Source: Brevundimonas sp.
Lineage (GTDB): Bacteria; Pseudomonadota; Alphaproteobacteria; Caulobacterales; Caulobacteraceae
Assembly (NCBI GenBank): GCA_024711185.1
Contig: JANJTI010000043.1
Location: 1 to 8,159, forward strand
Length of the DNA stretch: 8,159 bases
Direction: 5' to 3'
Shown here: in pieces, positions 1 to 7,300 of the stretch
How positions within the stretch are numbered: the first letter of the stretch is position 1
How the letters are laid out: every line of letters starts with the position of its first letter
The notes under the pieces: generated by a model
Told to the model about the DNA's origin: nothing
Seen by the model: only the letters and a program-made list of their open reading frames with translations
The model's database searches: none
Position numbers and translations under genes: made by a program

Positions 1-296
1 GAGGCCTGCATCATCTCCACGGCGCAGCACGCCAGGCCGAAGGTCATCCACATCAGCGAGCCGGTGCGGGCCCAGTTGATGACGTCGTCGAGCGAGGTGG
101 TCAGGAAGCCGCGCTCGCCCAGTTCGGCGTTCACCTGCTCGAAGAACTTGTCGTGGATTGCAGGGTCGTAGCCTTCGACCATCGAGCGGGCGCCTTGGCC
201 GAAGGCCACGGGCGAGGTCGCGCCGATCTTCACCGGCGACGCGCCCTGGTTGCCCTTGCCGATCAGCGGCACGGTGTTGGTGGTCGTCACTCCCAT
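1..296 (-). CDS. nuoB: NADH-quinone oxidoreductase subunit B, N-terminal part (cut by window edge)
   Basis: NuoB is the peripheral-arm subunit of respiratory complex I that carries the terminal Fe-S cluster N2, next to the quinone site at the inner membrane. About 98 residues are visible. They include the conserved stretch SPVAFGQ (about 29-34), [29 protein letters not shown], and the tandem cysteines C90-C91 that bind cluster N2. The gene continues beyond position 1, where the remaining cluster cysteines should lie. The ATG at 296-294 overlaps the end of nuoA by 10 bases. An in-frame GTG two codons later (290-288) would instead give a 4-base GTGA overlap. Either start implies translational coupling to nuoA, the usual nuoA-nuoB order. 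The family assignment is near certain; the exact start is not. Confidence 0.96.
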   Translation of the reverse strand, partial: MGVTTTNTVPLIGKGNQGASPVKIGATSPVAFGQGARSMVEGYDPAIHDKFFEQVNAELGERGFLTTSLDDVINWARTGSLMWMTFGLACCAVEMMQA

Positions 297-664
297 TCGA
301 GCGCGCCCTTCTTCCATTCGTAGATGAAGCCGACGGTCAGCACGCCGAGGAAGATCATCATCGACCAGAAGGCGAACACCATTCCGGCCCGGCTGAGATC
401 GAACATCGACACCGCCCACGGGAACAGGAAGGCGACCTCGAGATCGAAAATGATGAACAGGATCGAGACCAGATAGAACCGCACATCGAACTTCATCCGG
501 GCGTCGTCGAAGGCGTTGAAGCCGCACTCATAGGCGGACAGCTTCTCGGCGTCGGGGTTCTTCGGCGCCAGCACCCAGGCGGCGATCATGAAGCCGAGAC
601 CGAGAACGGTCGCGATCCCGGCGAAGATCACGATCGGCAGGTATTCGAGCAGGAATGCATTCAT
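287..664 (-). CDS. nuoA: NADH-quinone oxidoreductase subunit A
   Basis: NuoA (ND3 homologue) is a small membrane subunit of complex I at the junction of the membrane and peripheral arms, near the quinone cavity. The 125-residue product has the normal family length and three hydrophobic helices at about 8-32, 63-83 and 92-114. The YECGF motif (45-49) lies in the loop after helix 1, and its Cys47 corresponds to the ND3 loop cysteine. It is followed by the diagnostic [20 protein letters not shown] region (60-78). The ATG at 664-662 has a GAGG Shine-Dalgarno-like sequence about 9 bases upstream. It is the first gene of a minus-strand nuo operon, and nuoB overlaps its 3' end. A candidate promoter lies at 711-738. 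Nothing appears truncated. Confidence 0.97.
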   Translation of the reverse strand: MNAFLLEYLPIVIFAGIATVLGLGFMIAAWVLAPKNPDAEKLSAYECGFNAFDDARMKFDVRFYLVSILFIIFDLEVAFLFPWAVSMFDLSRAGMVFAFWSMMIFLGVLTVGFIYEWKKGALEWE

Positions 665-699
665 CCGGAAGGACCTCGTCCGCCGCGGAGGGAGGGGCG

Positions 700-704
700 G
701 AATC
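700..704. promoter_or_regulatory. GANTC site near the inferred nuo transcription start
   Basis: GAATC lies a few bases downstream of the proposed nuo -10 element, near the inferred start. It is one of only ten GANTC sites I can find by eye in the window. Methylation-dependent control is possible but not shown. Confidence 0.3.
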
Positions 705-710
705 GGCGCT

Positions 711-738
711 TTCTAGACCGGGAGCCGCCGGCGTTCAA
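711..738 (-). promoter_or_regulatory. Candidate sigma-73-type promoter of the nuo operon
   Basis: Read on the minus strand, TTGAAC (738-733) is followed after 16 bases by CTAGAA (716-711). This resembles the Caulobacter housekeeping form, TTGac and then CTAnA. Transcription would start near 704, giving a 5' leader of about 40 bases before nuoA. The match is by eye only. Confidence 0.5.
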
Positions 739-762
739 ACCCATGCGGCGAAAGGTTTTTCT

Positions 763-777
763 TGCGAACCGTTCGCA
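763..777. promoter_or_regulatory. Perfect 15-bp palindrome upstream of nuoA
   Basis: TGCGAAC-C-GTTCGCA is a perfect 7-bp inverted repeat around one central base. It lies about 25 bases upstream of the proposed nuo -35 element, centred near -66 from the inferred start site, a position typical for a dimeric activator. It is too far from the tRNA promoter (857-885) to act there in an obvious way. The binding protein is unknown. It could also be chance or a small RNA hairpin. Confidence 0.4.
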
Positions 778-856
778 GTAATTGGGCCTCGGTGCCCTGC
801 TTTTGCGGCCGGACGCGACACGGGACAAAATCTGCCGGACGCCGCTTCATCCTCGC

Positions 857-885
857 TTGACAGCGTGAGGCGCCCCCGCCTAAAC
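857..885 (+). promoter_or_regulatory. Candidate promoter of tRNA-Asp
   Basis: A perfect TTGACA (857-862) is followed after 17 bases by CTAAAC (880-885). This fits the alphaproteobacterial housekeeping consensus, including the CTAnA -10 core. The inferred start near 892 leaves about 35 bases of 5' leader for RNase P to remove before the tRNA at 927. Confidence 0.65.
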
Positions 886-926
886 GACGCCCCTCGCCGC
901 GACGCACTGCTTCGCGGCCGGGAAAC

Positions 927-1003
927 GCGGGTGTAGCTCAGTTGGTTAGAGTGCCGGCCTGTCACGCCGGAGGTCGCGGGTTCGAGCCCCGTCACTCGCG
1001 CCA
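927..1003 (+). tRNA. tRNA-Asp (anticodon GUC)
   Basis: A complete 77-base cloverleaf decodes GAC and GAU. The acceptor stem is 927-933 paired with 993-999, with one G-U pair. The D stem is 936-939/949-952. The anticodon stem is 954-958/966-970, with loop CTGTCAC and anticodon GTC at 961-963. The T stem is 976-980/988-992, with loop TTCGAGC. The discriminator is G1000, the base expected for tRNA-Asp, and CCA is encoded at 1001-1003. A strong promoter match lies upstream and a perfect hairpin overlaps the 3' end. Confidence 0.97.
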
Positions 1004-1021
1004 CTTCCCTTGAAGTGGCGC
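998..1021 (+). terminator. Perfect 10-bp hairpin overlapping the tRNA 3' end, possible terminator
   Basis: GCGCCACTTC (998-1007) and GAAGTGGCGC (1012-1021) pair perfectly around a CCTT loop. The left arm includes the last two acceptor bases, the discriminator and the encoded CCA of tRNA-Asp. No clean U tract follows, only CTTTC and a run of seven C, so classical intrinsic termination is uncertain. A second, weaker hairpin (CCTTTC 1026-1031 with GAAAGG 1041-1046) follows. Together they sit between the tRNA and a convergent gene. Confidence 0.5.
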
Positions 1022-1089
1022 ACCGCCTTTCCCCCCCATCGAAAGGTCCGGGCTGAAGCAACGGCGCGCCGCGCCGGCGGTCGAGACGG

Positions 1090-1449
1090 CTACTGCCGTC
1101 CCGCCACCAGAACATTCTGCACGCGGCGACCCAGCGGGTCCCGGGACTGCCAGGTGTCGCCGACGTCGGCCTCGATCATGTCGGTGCAGAAGCGCGGGAT
1201 CAGCATGTTGGGCCGGATGTTGGTCAGGCAGACCCGCTCGCCGCGCACGCTCCAGCGCGCCGCCAGCCGCCGCCCGTCGGAAAACTGGGCCGCGTAGGTG
1301 CCGTCCGGATTGAACCAGTGCTTGACCCATCCGCCGTCCGGGTAGCGCGAGACCACGGTATTGCCGAACGCCGAATTGATGTCGGCCCGCCCGGGCCCCG
1401 CCGTCAGACAGGCGACCGCCATGGTCGCCACGGCCAGCATCCGCAACAT
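1090..1449 (-). CDS. Predicted exported protein of unknown function
   Basis: I do not recognise a named family. From the ATG at 1449 the product is 119 residues. A hydrophobic signal peptide (about 1-22) ends in a GPGRA|DI-like cleavage site, so the mature protein of about 97 residues should be periplasmic. The mature part has two cysteines (in RVCLTN and RFCTDM) that could form a disulphide. It is rich in aromatic and glycine turns, such as YPDGGWVKHWFNPDGTY and GDTWQSRDPLGR, suggesting a small beta-rich fold. The start is uncertain. An in-frame GTG at 1461 has GGAAGGG upstream, and an ATG at 1440 has GAGG 9 bases upstream. The gene is divergent from the helicase and convergent with tRNA-Asp. 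No catalytic motif is visible. Confidence 0.8.
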   Translation of the reverse strand: MLRMLAVATMAVACLTAGPGRADINSAFGNTVVSRYPDGGWVKHWFNPDGTYAAQFSDGRRLAARWSVRGERVCLTNIRPNMLIPRFCTDMIEADVGDTWQSRDPLGRRVQNVLVAGRQ

Positions 1450-1482
1450 CCTCAACCCCACTGTAACCCTTCCCGCGCCGGA

Positions 1483-1510
1483 CTATTAACGTTCTGTAAG
1501 CCCGTGCCAA
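1483..1510 (-). promoter_or_regulatory. Candidate promoter of the small exported protein gene
   Basis: On the minus strand, TTGGCA (1510-1505) and TAATAG (1488-1483) are separated by 16 bases. The inferred start near 1476 would give a short leader of about 25 bases to the ATG at 1449. An initiation site that close makes the upstream GTG start at 1461 less likely. The match is by eye. Confidence 0.4.
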
Positions 1511-1534
1511 GCCCGCCGCGCAATGCACGAATAG

Positions 1535-1562
1535 TTGACTCTGGCGTGTGGGCTTCTATATG
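1535..1562 (+). promoter_or_regulatory. Candidate promoter of the DEAD-box helicase gene
   Basis: TTGACT (1535-1540) and TATATG (1557-1562) are separated by 16 bases. The sequence TCTATATG also fits the alphaproteobacterial CTAnAw -10 core. Transcription near 1569 would give a leader of about 115 bases before the ATG at 1686. The -35 element contains a GANTC site (1537-1541). Confidence 0.5.
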
Positions 1563-1594
1563 CGGCGCACGTTTCGGGACAGGACTGGCGAATC
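1537..1594. promoter_or_regulatory. Two GANTC sites at the helicase promoter
   Basis: GACTC (1537-1541) overlaps the proposed -35 box. GAATC (1590-1594) lies about 20 bases into the proposed leader. GANTC is the target of the CcrM adenine methyltransferase in alphaproteobacteria, and in Caulobacter methylated GANTC sites near promoters recruit GcrA. The sites are seen in the sequence. The regulation is inferred. Confidence 0.4.
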
Positions 1595-1685
1595 CGCGCC
1601 GCCCGCTCGCCCACGGCAAGGGCGGTTCCGCGACATCGCATGACGGCCCGGTGCGCGGGACGTCCTTCCTCAGTCCCAGGGATCC

Positions 1686-3281
<1,596 letters not shown>

Positions 3282-3390
3282 GTTGCGGGCGGCTCCGGAC
3301 GGCCCCGCTTAACCCGGCGTTACCGAACCTCGGTCTAGCCTCCGGGCCGAACGACCGCCGTGGGGGGCGGCGCGTCAGGGACGCTTCTGC

Positions 3391-4446
3391 ATGCCGGCAT
3401 CGGTCGAGACCACCCTTCGAGGCCCGGAGGCCTACAGCCTGTCGCGACAGGTCATCGACGGGATGGAACGCGCCGGCGTATGGCCCACGCCGCTCAACTT
3501 CGAACTGTGGCTGCATTACCTTGGCGATCCGGAAGGCGCCCTGGGCCGCGAGATCAGCCGGATCCTCGCCGCCGCCGAGCCCTTCACCGAGGCGACCGCC
3601 GACATGCTGGCGGCCGAGTACCTGCCGCGGGGCCGCCTGACAGAGGAGATCCGCGACGCCGGGCGGGTGCTGGATCGCGAGCTGGCCAGCGTCTCCACCG
3701 CCATCGCCAAGGCGCACCGCACCCAGGCGGCCTACGGCCAGACGCTCGACAAGGCGGCGAGCAGCATCGACGCCGTCGGCGACGGGGGCGAACTCAAGAC
3801 CATCGTAACCGGCCTCACCACCGCCACCCGACGGGTGCAGCGCGAGAACGAGACGCTCGAAAAGAAACTCGACGCCTCCACGCGCGAAGTGGCCCGGCTG
3901 CGCGAACACCTTGAGCAGGTCCGGCGCGACGCCATGACCGACGCCCTGACCAATCTCGCCAATCGCAAGGCCTTCGACGAACATCTGGCCGCCGCCTGCC
4001 AACAGGCTGACGCCCAGGGCGAGCCGATGACCCTGGCCGTGCTCGACATCGATTACTTCAAGCGCTTCAACGACACGTGGGGCCACCAGACCGGCGACCA
4101 GGTCCTTCGCTACGTCGCCAGCGTGATGGGCCGCTCCGCCCGACCGCCCCGCATCGCGGCCCGCTACGGCGGCGAGGAGTTCGCCATGATCTTCCCGAAC
4201 GAGACCGCCGAACAGGTCGAGACGGCGCTGGAGGCCATCCGCAAGGAGATCGCCTCGCGCAGCCTGCGGCGACGCTCGACCAACGACGAACTCGGCGCCG
4301 TCACCATCTCGGCCGGCTTCGCCGTTCGCCGGCCCGACGAATCCGGCTCCACCTTGCTGGAGCGGGCCGACGCGGCCCTGTACGCCTCCAAGCGCGCCGG
4401 GCGGAACCGCGTCACCTCGGCAGAGTCCCTCGACCGCGCCGCCTGA
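3391..4446 (+). CDS. GGDEF diguanylate cyclase with a degenerate I-site
   Basis: The product is predicted to make cyclic di-GMP from two GTP. The 351 residues have no membrane segment or signal peptide. The N-terminal part (1-140) is helical and unassigned, with the recognisable block AGVWPTPLNFELWLHYLGDP (28-47). A coiled coil (about 143-180) then leads into a GGDEF domain (about 180-345). The domain shows DALTNLANR (184-192), DIDYFKRFND (219-228), GHQTGD (231-236) and the active-site GGEEF (260-264), a form compatible with activity. The inhibitory I-site position, normally RxxD, reads RPPR (251-254), so feedback inhibition by product is probably lost. The coiled coil suggests dimerisation. 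AGGGA lies about 9 bases before the ATG. The 109-base gap after the helicase may hold a promoter: CTAGCC at 3335-3340 is a -10 candidate without a convincing -35, next to a small inverted repeat at 3322-3334. Confidence 0.92.
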   Translation: MPASVETTLRGPEAYSLSRQVIDGMERAGVWPTPLNFELWLHYLGDPEGALGREISRILAAAEPFTEATADMLAAEYLPRGRLTEEIRDAGRVLDRELASVSTAIAKAHRTQAAYGQTLDKAASSIDAVGDGGELKTIVTGLTTATRRVQRENETLEKKLDASTREVARLREHLEQVRRDAMTDALTNLANRKAFDEHLAAACQQADAQGEPMTLAVLDIDYFKRFNDTWGHQTGDQVLRYVASVMGRSARPPRIAARYGGEEFAMIFPNETAEQVETALEAIRKEIASRSLRRRSTNDELGAVTISAGFAVRRPDESGSTLLERADAALYASKRAGRNRVTSAESLDRAA

Positions 4447-4484
4447 GCGGTTGGCCGCCCGGCAAATCGCTTCATAGTCCGCCG

Positions 4485-5267
4485 ATGCGCAGCTTCGCCT
4501 TCGCCATCGCCTACTGGTCGCTGTCGATCGCCTACACCCTCGCGGCGGTCGGAGCCGCCCTGCTTCCCGGTCGCGCGGCGACAGGCTGGATCATCCGCCG
4601 GTACGTGAAACGGATGGTGCAGGCGATGCACGTCCTCGCCGGCATCCGCATCCGCTATCACGGCGAGGACCGCCTCCCCGCCGGCGCCTTCATCCTCGCC
4701 GCCAAGCACCAGAGCTGGGGCGATGGCTTCTCGATCTACGACCGCTTCGAGGATCTCGCCTTCGTCACCGGCGACCACCTCGAGAAGTTCCCCTTGATGG
4801 CCACGGTGCTGCGCAAGCTGGGCGCCATCGTCGTCAACAACTGCGGCGGACGGGAAGCGCGCGAGGCGCTCAAGGACCGGGCCGCCGACGCCCACCGCGA
4901 CGGTCGCCGCATCCTCATCTACCCCGAGGGCAACCTGGCGAAGGTCGGCGAGAAGTTCCGCTACCGCTCCGGCGTCTGGCACATGTACCGCGACTTCGAC
5001 ATGCCGGTCGTGCCCGTCGCCACCAACCTCGGCCTGTTCTGGCCGCAGGAGGCGTTCCGCAAGACGCCGGGGACGGCCACGCTGGAATTCCTCGACCCCA
5101 TCCCCGTCGGCCTGGCCAAGGACGAGTTTCTCGCGCGGCTGGAAGCGGCGGTCGAGGACCGGACGGCCGAGCTGGTCGCCGAGGCGACAGGACAGCCGGT
5201 CACCCCGGCGGTGCAGGTTCCTACGCCGGATGAGGCCGCCCGCGCCGCCAGACCTGCGGCAGCCTGA
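4485..5267 (+). CDS. PlsC-like lysophospholipid acyltransferase
   Basis: The product is an acyltransferase of the PlsC/AGPAT superfamily, which acylates lysophosphatidic acid or a related lysolipid at the inner membrane. The 260-residue protein begins with a hydrophobic helix (about 4-27). The catalytic HX4D motif is in KHQSWGD (H75, D80). The third motif is YPEGN (146-150), where FPEGT is usual. The second motif reads GAIVVNN (113-119) where family members normally have G-x-I-x-x-D-R. The substrate may therefore differ from lysophosphatidic acid, for example an ornithine-lipid precursor, and I give no symbol. The open frame continues far upstream inside the cyclase gene. The ATG at 4485 is preferred because it starts just before the membrane helix and 38 bases after the cyclase stop. 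Its Shine-Dalgarno is poor. The tail (230-260) is Ala/Pro-rich. It is probably cotranscribed with the cyclase. Confidence 0.88.
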   Translation: MRSFAFAIAYWSLSIAYTLAAVGAALLPGRAATGWIIRRYVKRMVQAMHVLAGIRIRYHGEDRLPAGAFILAAKHQSWGDGFSIYDRFEDLAFVTGDHLEKFPLMATVLRKLGAIVVNNCGGREAREALKDRAADAHRDGRRILIYPEGNLAKVGEKFRYRSGVWHMYRDFDMPVVPVATNLGLFWPQEAFRKTPGTATLEFLDPIPVGLAKDEFLARLEAAVEDRTAELVAEATGQPVTPAVQVPTPDEAARAARPAAA

Positions 5268-5273
5268 CCTCCG

Positions 5274-5741
5274 TCAGTTCCCCATCGTCGCCCGGACACG
5301 GGCGATCAGGGCAGGCGCCTCCGGATCAAGTTCGGTCATGCGCGCCATCATGGCCTCTTCCAGTCGCTGCCGGGCCGCGACCAGCATCGGATCCGCCCCG
5401 GCGCGCTGCCGGAGGTCGGCGAAGTAGGCCCGCAGTTGCTCGGCCTCGCCCGCGAGAAGGTTGAGTTTGGCGTTGTCGCCATCCTGGCGGGCGCGCGCCA
5501 CCTCTTCACCCAGCGCCCTGCTCCGCGCTTCCCGGGCGGCGAAGCCTTCATCGAGACGCAGCATGGCGCTCCGGGTCGCCGCCTCCACCTCCCGTTCGGC
5601 CGCCTGCACCGCCGGCGACCCGCGCGCCTCCACCAGCAACGCCAGCGCACGCCTCTGGTCGGTGTCCTGCGCGACGGCGGACGCCGCCCCGGCGGCGCCG
5701 ATGACGAGCGCGGCGAGCGGGATGGCCAGTAGATGCCTCAT
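5274..5741 (-). CDS. Predicted periplasmic helical protein of unknown function
   Basis: I do not recognise the family. The 155-residue product has a clear signal peptide (MRHLLAIPLAALVIGAAGAA, cleaved at about AVA|QD, 24/25). The mature region is almost all charged amphipathic helix, rich in Ala, Arg, Glu and Leu, with heptad-like spacing over about 45-140. It has no cysteine. It may be a periplasmic coiled-coil or three-helix protein. AGGAAGGAA lies about 5 bases before the ATG at 5741, which decides the start against a longer in-frame extension to 5816 without signal-peptide character. It lies 76 bases downstream of metQ on the same strand, so it may be read from the met operon or on its own. 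Its stop is 6 bases from the convergent acyltransferase stop. Confidence 0.82.
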   Translation of the reverse strand: MRHLLAIPLAALVIGAAGAASAVAQDTDQRRALALLVEARGSPAVQAAEREVEAATRSAMLRLDEGFAAREARSRALGEEVARARQDGDNAKLNLLAGEAEQLRAYFADLRQRAGADPMLVAARQRLEEAMMARMTELDPEAPALIARVRATMGN

Positions 5742-5781
5742 GAGAGTTCCTTCCTGAACGGCTCGGGGATGCCGCACGCGC

Positions 5782-5801
5782 CGGGCGGACGCAACCGCCC
5801 G
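5782..5801 (-). terminator. Hairpin downstream of metQ, possible terminator
   Basis: CGGGCGG (5782-5788) and CCGCCCG (5795-5801) form a perfect 7-bp stem with a 6-base loop. It starts 17 bases past the metQ stop in the direction of met transcription. There is no U tract after it, so it may only stabilise the 3' end or separate metNIQ from the downstream gene. Confidence 0.4.
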
Positions 5802-5817
5802 ATCCTGACGGGGCACG

Positions 5818-6621
5818 TCACGCCGCCGGGATGACGGCCCCGGCGTACTTCTCCGCGATGAAGGCTTTCACCGCCTCGCCTCGCAGCGCCTCCGCCAGCG
5901 CGGCGATGCGCGGGTCGTCGCGGTTGTCGGGGCGGGCGACGAGGTAGTTCACATAGGGGCTGTCGCCGCCCTCCATGGTCAGCGCGTCGCGCCGGGGGTT
6001 GAGGCCGGCGTCGAGAGCGTAGTTGGTGTTGATCACCGCCATGTCGACCTGTCCCAGCACGCGCGGCAGGGTCGCCGATTCCAGTTCGCGGAAACGCAGG
6101 TTCTACGGGTAGGCGGCGATGTCCCTCAGGCTTTGCAGCGGATTGGCCGGATCCTTCAGCCGGATCAGGCCGGCGCTCTGCAGCAGTATCAGAGACCGTC
6201 CGATCGAGGAGGCGTCGTTCGGGACCGCCACGTCGGCGCCGTCCGGCAGCTCCGCCAGCGAGCGGAAGCGGCGCGAATAGGCCCCCAGGGGCTCGACGTG
6301 CACTCCGGCCACCGTCACCAGCTGGGTCCCCCGCGAGGCGTTGAACTCGTCCAGATAAGGCTTCGTCTGGAAATAGTTGGCGTCCAGCCGCCGCTCGGCC
6401 AGCTGGGTGTTGGGCTGGACGTAGTCGTTGAACACCTTGATCTCGATATTCACCCCCTCGGCCGCCAGCGTCGGCCTGATGTGCTCGAGTATCTCGGCGT
6501 GCGGCACGGCGGTGGCCCCCACCAGAAGCGGGGCGTTCGCGTCGCTTCCCGCCTCTCCGCCGCGCCCGCAGGCGGCGAGGGTCACGGCGGCGGCGGCGAC
6601 GAGCAGGGAGCGGCGGAGCAT
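5818..6621 (-). pseudogene. metQ: Methionine ABC transporter binding lipoprotein MetQ, interrupted by an in-frame TAG
   Basis: MetQ is the lipid-anchored periplasmic protein that delivers methionine to the MetNI importer. The reading frame spans 268 codons, the normal family length, but codon 173 (6105-6103) is TAG. The first 172 residues have a lipoprotein signal (LAAC, Cys18), then GATAVPHAEIL, the FNDYVQPN block, and KPYLDEFN. After the stop the same frame continues with NLRFRELESATLPRVLGQVD, then AVINTNYAL and PYVNYLVAR, to a TGA at 5820-5818. Family members usually have Lys at the interrupted position (PKNLKF-like), so AAG to TAG is the simplest origin. The N-terminal fragment alone lacks much of the second lobe and should not bind normally. 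AAAGG lies 7 bases before the ATG. It is the last gene of metN-metI-metQ. A sequence error is the main alternative to a real mutation. Confidence 0.9.
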
Positions 6622-6643
6622 GGGAAAGCCTTTCGGGGAGCGA

Positions 6644-7300
6644 TCAGCGGTGGGACACGGCGGCGACCAGTCGGTCGCCGAGCATCTGCAGCGCCTGCAC
6701 CAGCAGCAGGAGCAGGACGACCGTGACGATCATGACATCGGTCTGGAAGCGCTGGTAGCCGAAGCGGATGGCCAGGTCGCCCAGCCCGCCCGCTCCGACC
6801 ACGCCGGCCATGGCCGTATAGCTGACCAGGGCGATCGCCGTGACCGTGGCCCCGGCGAGGATCCCGGGCAGCGCCTCGGGCAGCAGGGCGCGGGTGACGA
6901 TCTGCAAGGTGGTCCCGCCCATGGCCTGTCCCGCCTCGACCACCCCCTTGTCCACCTCGCGCAGGGCGGTTTCGACCAGGCGCGCGTAGAAGGGGGCCGC
7001 CCCCACGACCAGCGGCGGTATCGCCCCGGCCACGCCCAGCGACGTGCCGACCAGCAGCACCGTCACCGGCAGCATGACGATCAGCAGGATGATGAAGGGC
7101 ACCGAGCGCAGCACATTGACCACGAACGAGAGGGCCGCGTTCAGCGGCGGGTTCGCCGCCAACCGCCCCTTGCCCGACAGGTAGAGCAGCACACCCAGCG
7201 GCAAGCCGAACAGCACCGTCAGCGCCAGCGACCCGCCCAGCATCAGCAGGGTGTCCACGGTGGCGCGGCCGATCCCGGCCCAGTCGACGTTGTCGAACAT
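6644..7300 (-). CDS. metI: Methionine ABC transporter permease
   Basis: MetI is the membrane subunit of the MetNIQ importer. The 218-residue product has the family's usual length and five hydrophobic helices at about 17-41, 54-78, 81-104, 146-166 and 188-206. The cytoplasmic coupling (EAA) loop at about 122-141 contains EAGQAMGGTTLQIVTRALLP, which docks on the MetN ATPase. The conserved LRSVPFIILL block (64-73) and SYTAMAGVVGAGGLGDLA (160-177) are typical of MetI. The ATG at 7300-7298 overlaps the metN TGA by one base (TGATG), which implies translational coupling. metQ starts 22 bases downstream of the metI stop. Nothing is degraded here, so the metQ defect is not part of a general decay of the operon. 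Confidence 0.97.
   Translation of the reverse strand: MFDNVDWAGIGRATVDTLLMLGGSLALTVLFGLPLGVLLYLSGKGRLAANPPLNAALSFVVNVLRSVPFIILLIVMLPVTVLLVGTSLGVAGAIPPLVVGAAPFYARLVETALREVDKGVVEAGQAMGGTTLQIVTRALLPEALPGILAGATVTAIALVSYTAMAGVVGAGGLGDLAIRFGYQRFQTDVMIVTVVLLLLLVQALQMLGDRLVAAVSHR

Noticed and set aside
665..926. Open frames in the nuoA-tRNA gap
   Set aside because: They are short, lack ribosome binding sites, overlap promoter elements and in one case the tRNA, and show no recognisable protein. The gap looks regulatory.
1031..1037. A run of seven C as a phase-variable tract
   Set aside because: It lies between a tRNA and a gene end, outside any coding region or promoter, so slippage would have no clear effect.
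1390..1449. A possible lipobox (AVAC) in the small exported protein
   Set aside because: The -3 position is Ala rather than Leu, Val or Ile, and the cysteine lies inside the hydrophobic core. An ordinary signal peptidase I site follows it.
4077..4484. A long N-terminal extension of the acyltransferase inside the cyclase gene
   Set aside because: It is an out-of-frame reading of the GGDEF domain. The acyltransferase begins naturally at 4485 with its membrane helix.
5742..5816. A 25-codon extension of the exported helical protein
   Set aside because: The ATG at 5741 has a strong Shine-Dalgarno sequence and begins a proper signal peptide. The extension would bury that signal.
6103..6105. TAG in metQ as a pyrrolysine or other recoded codon
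   Set aside because: The family has an ordinary lysine-like position here, and no recoding element or pylTS genes are visible. A mutation or sequencing error is simpler.
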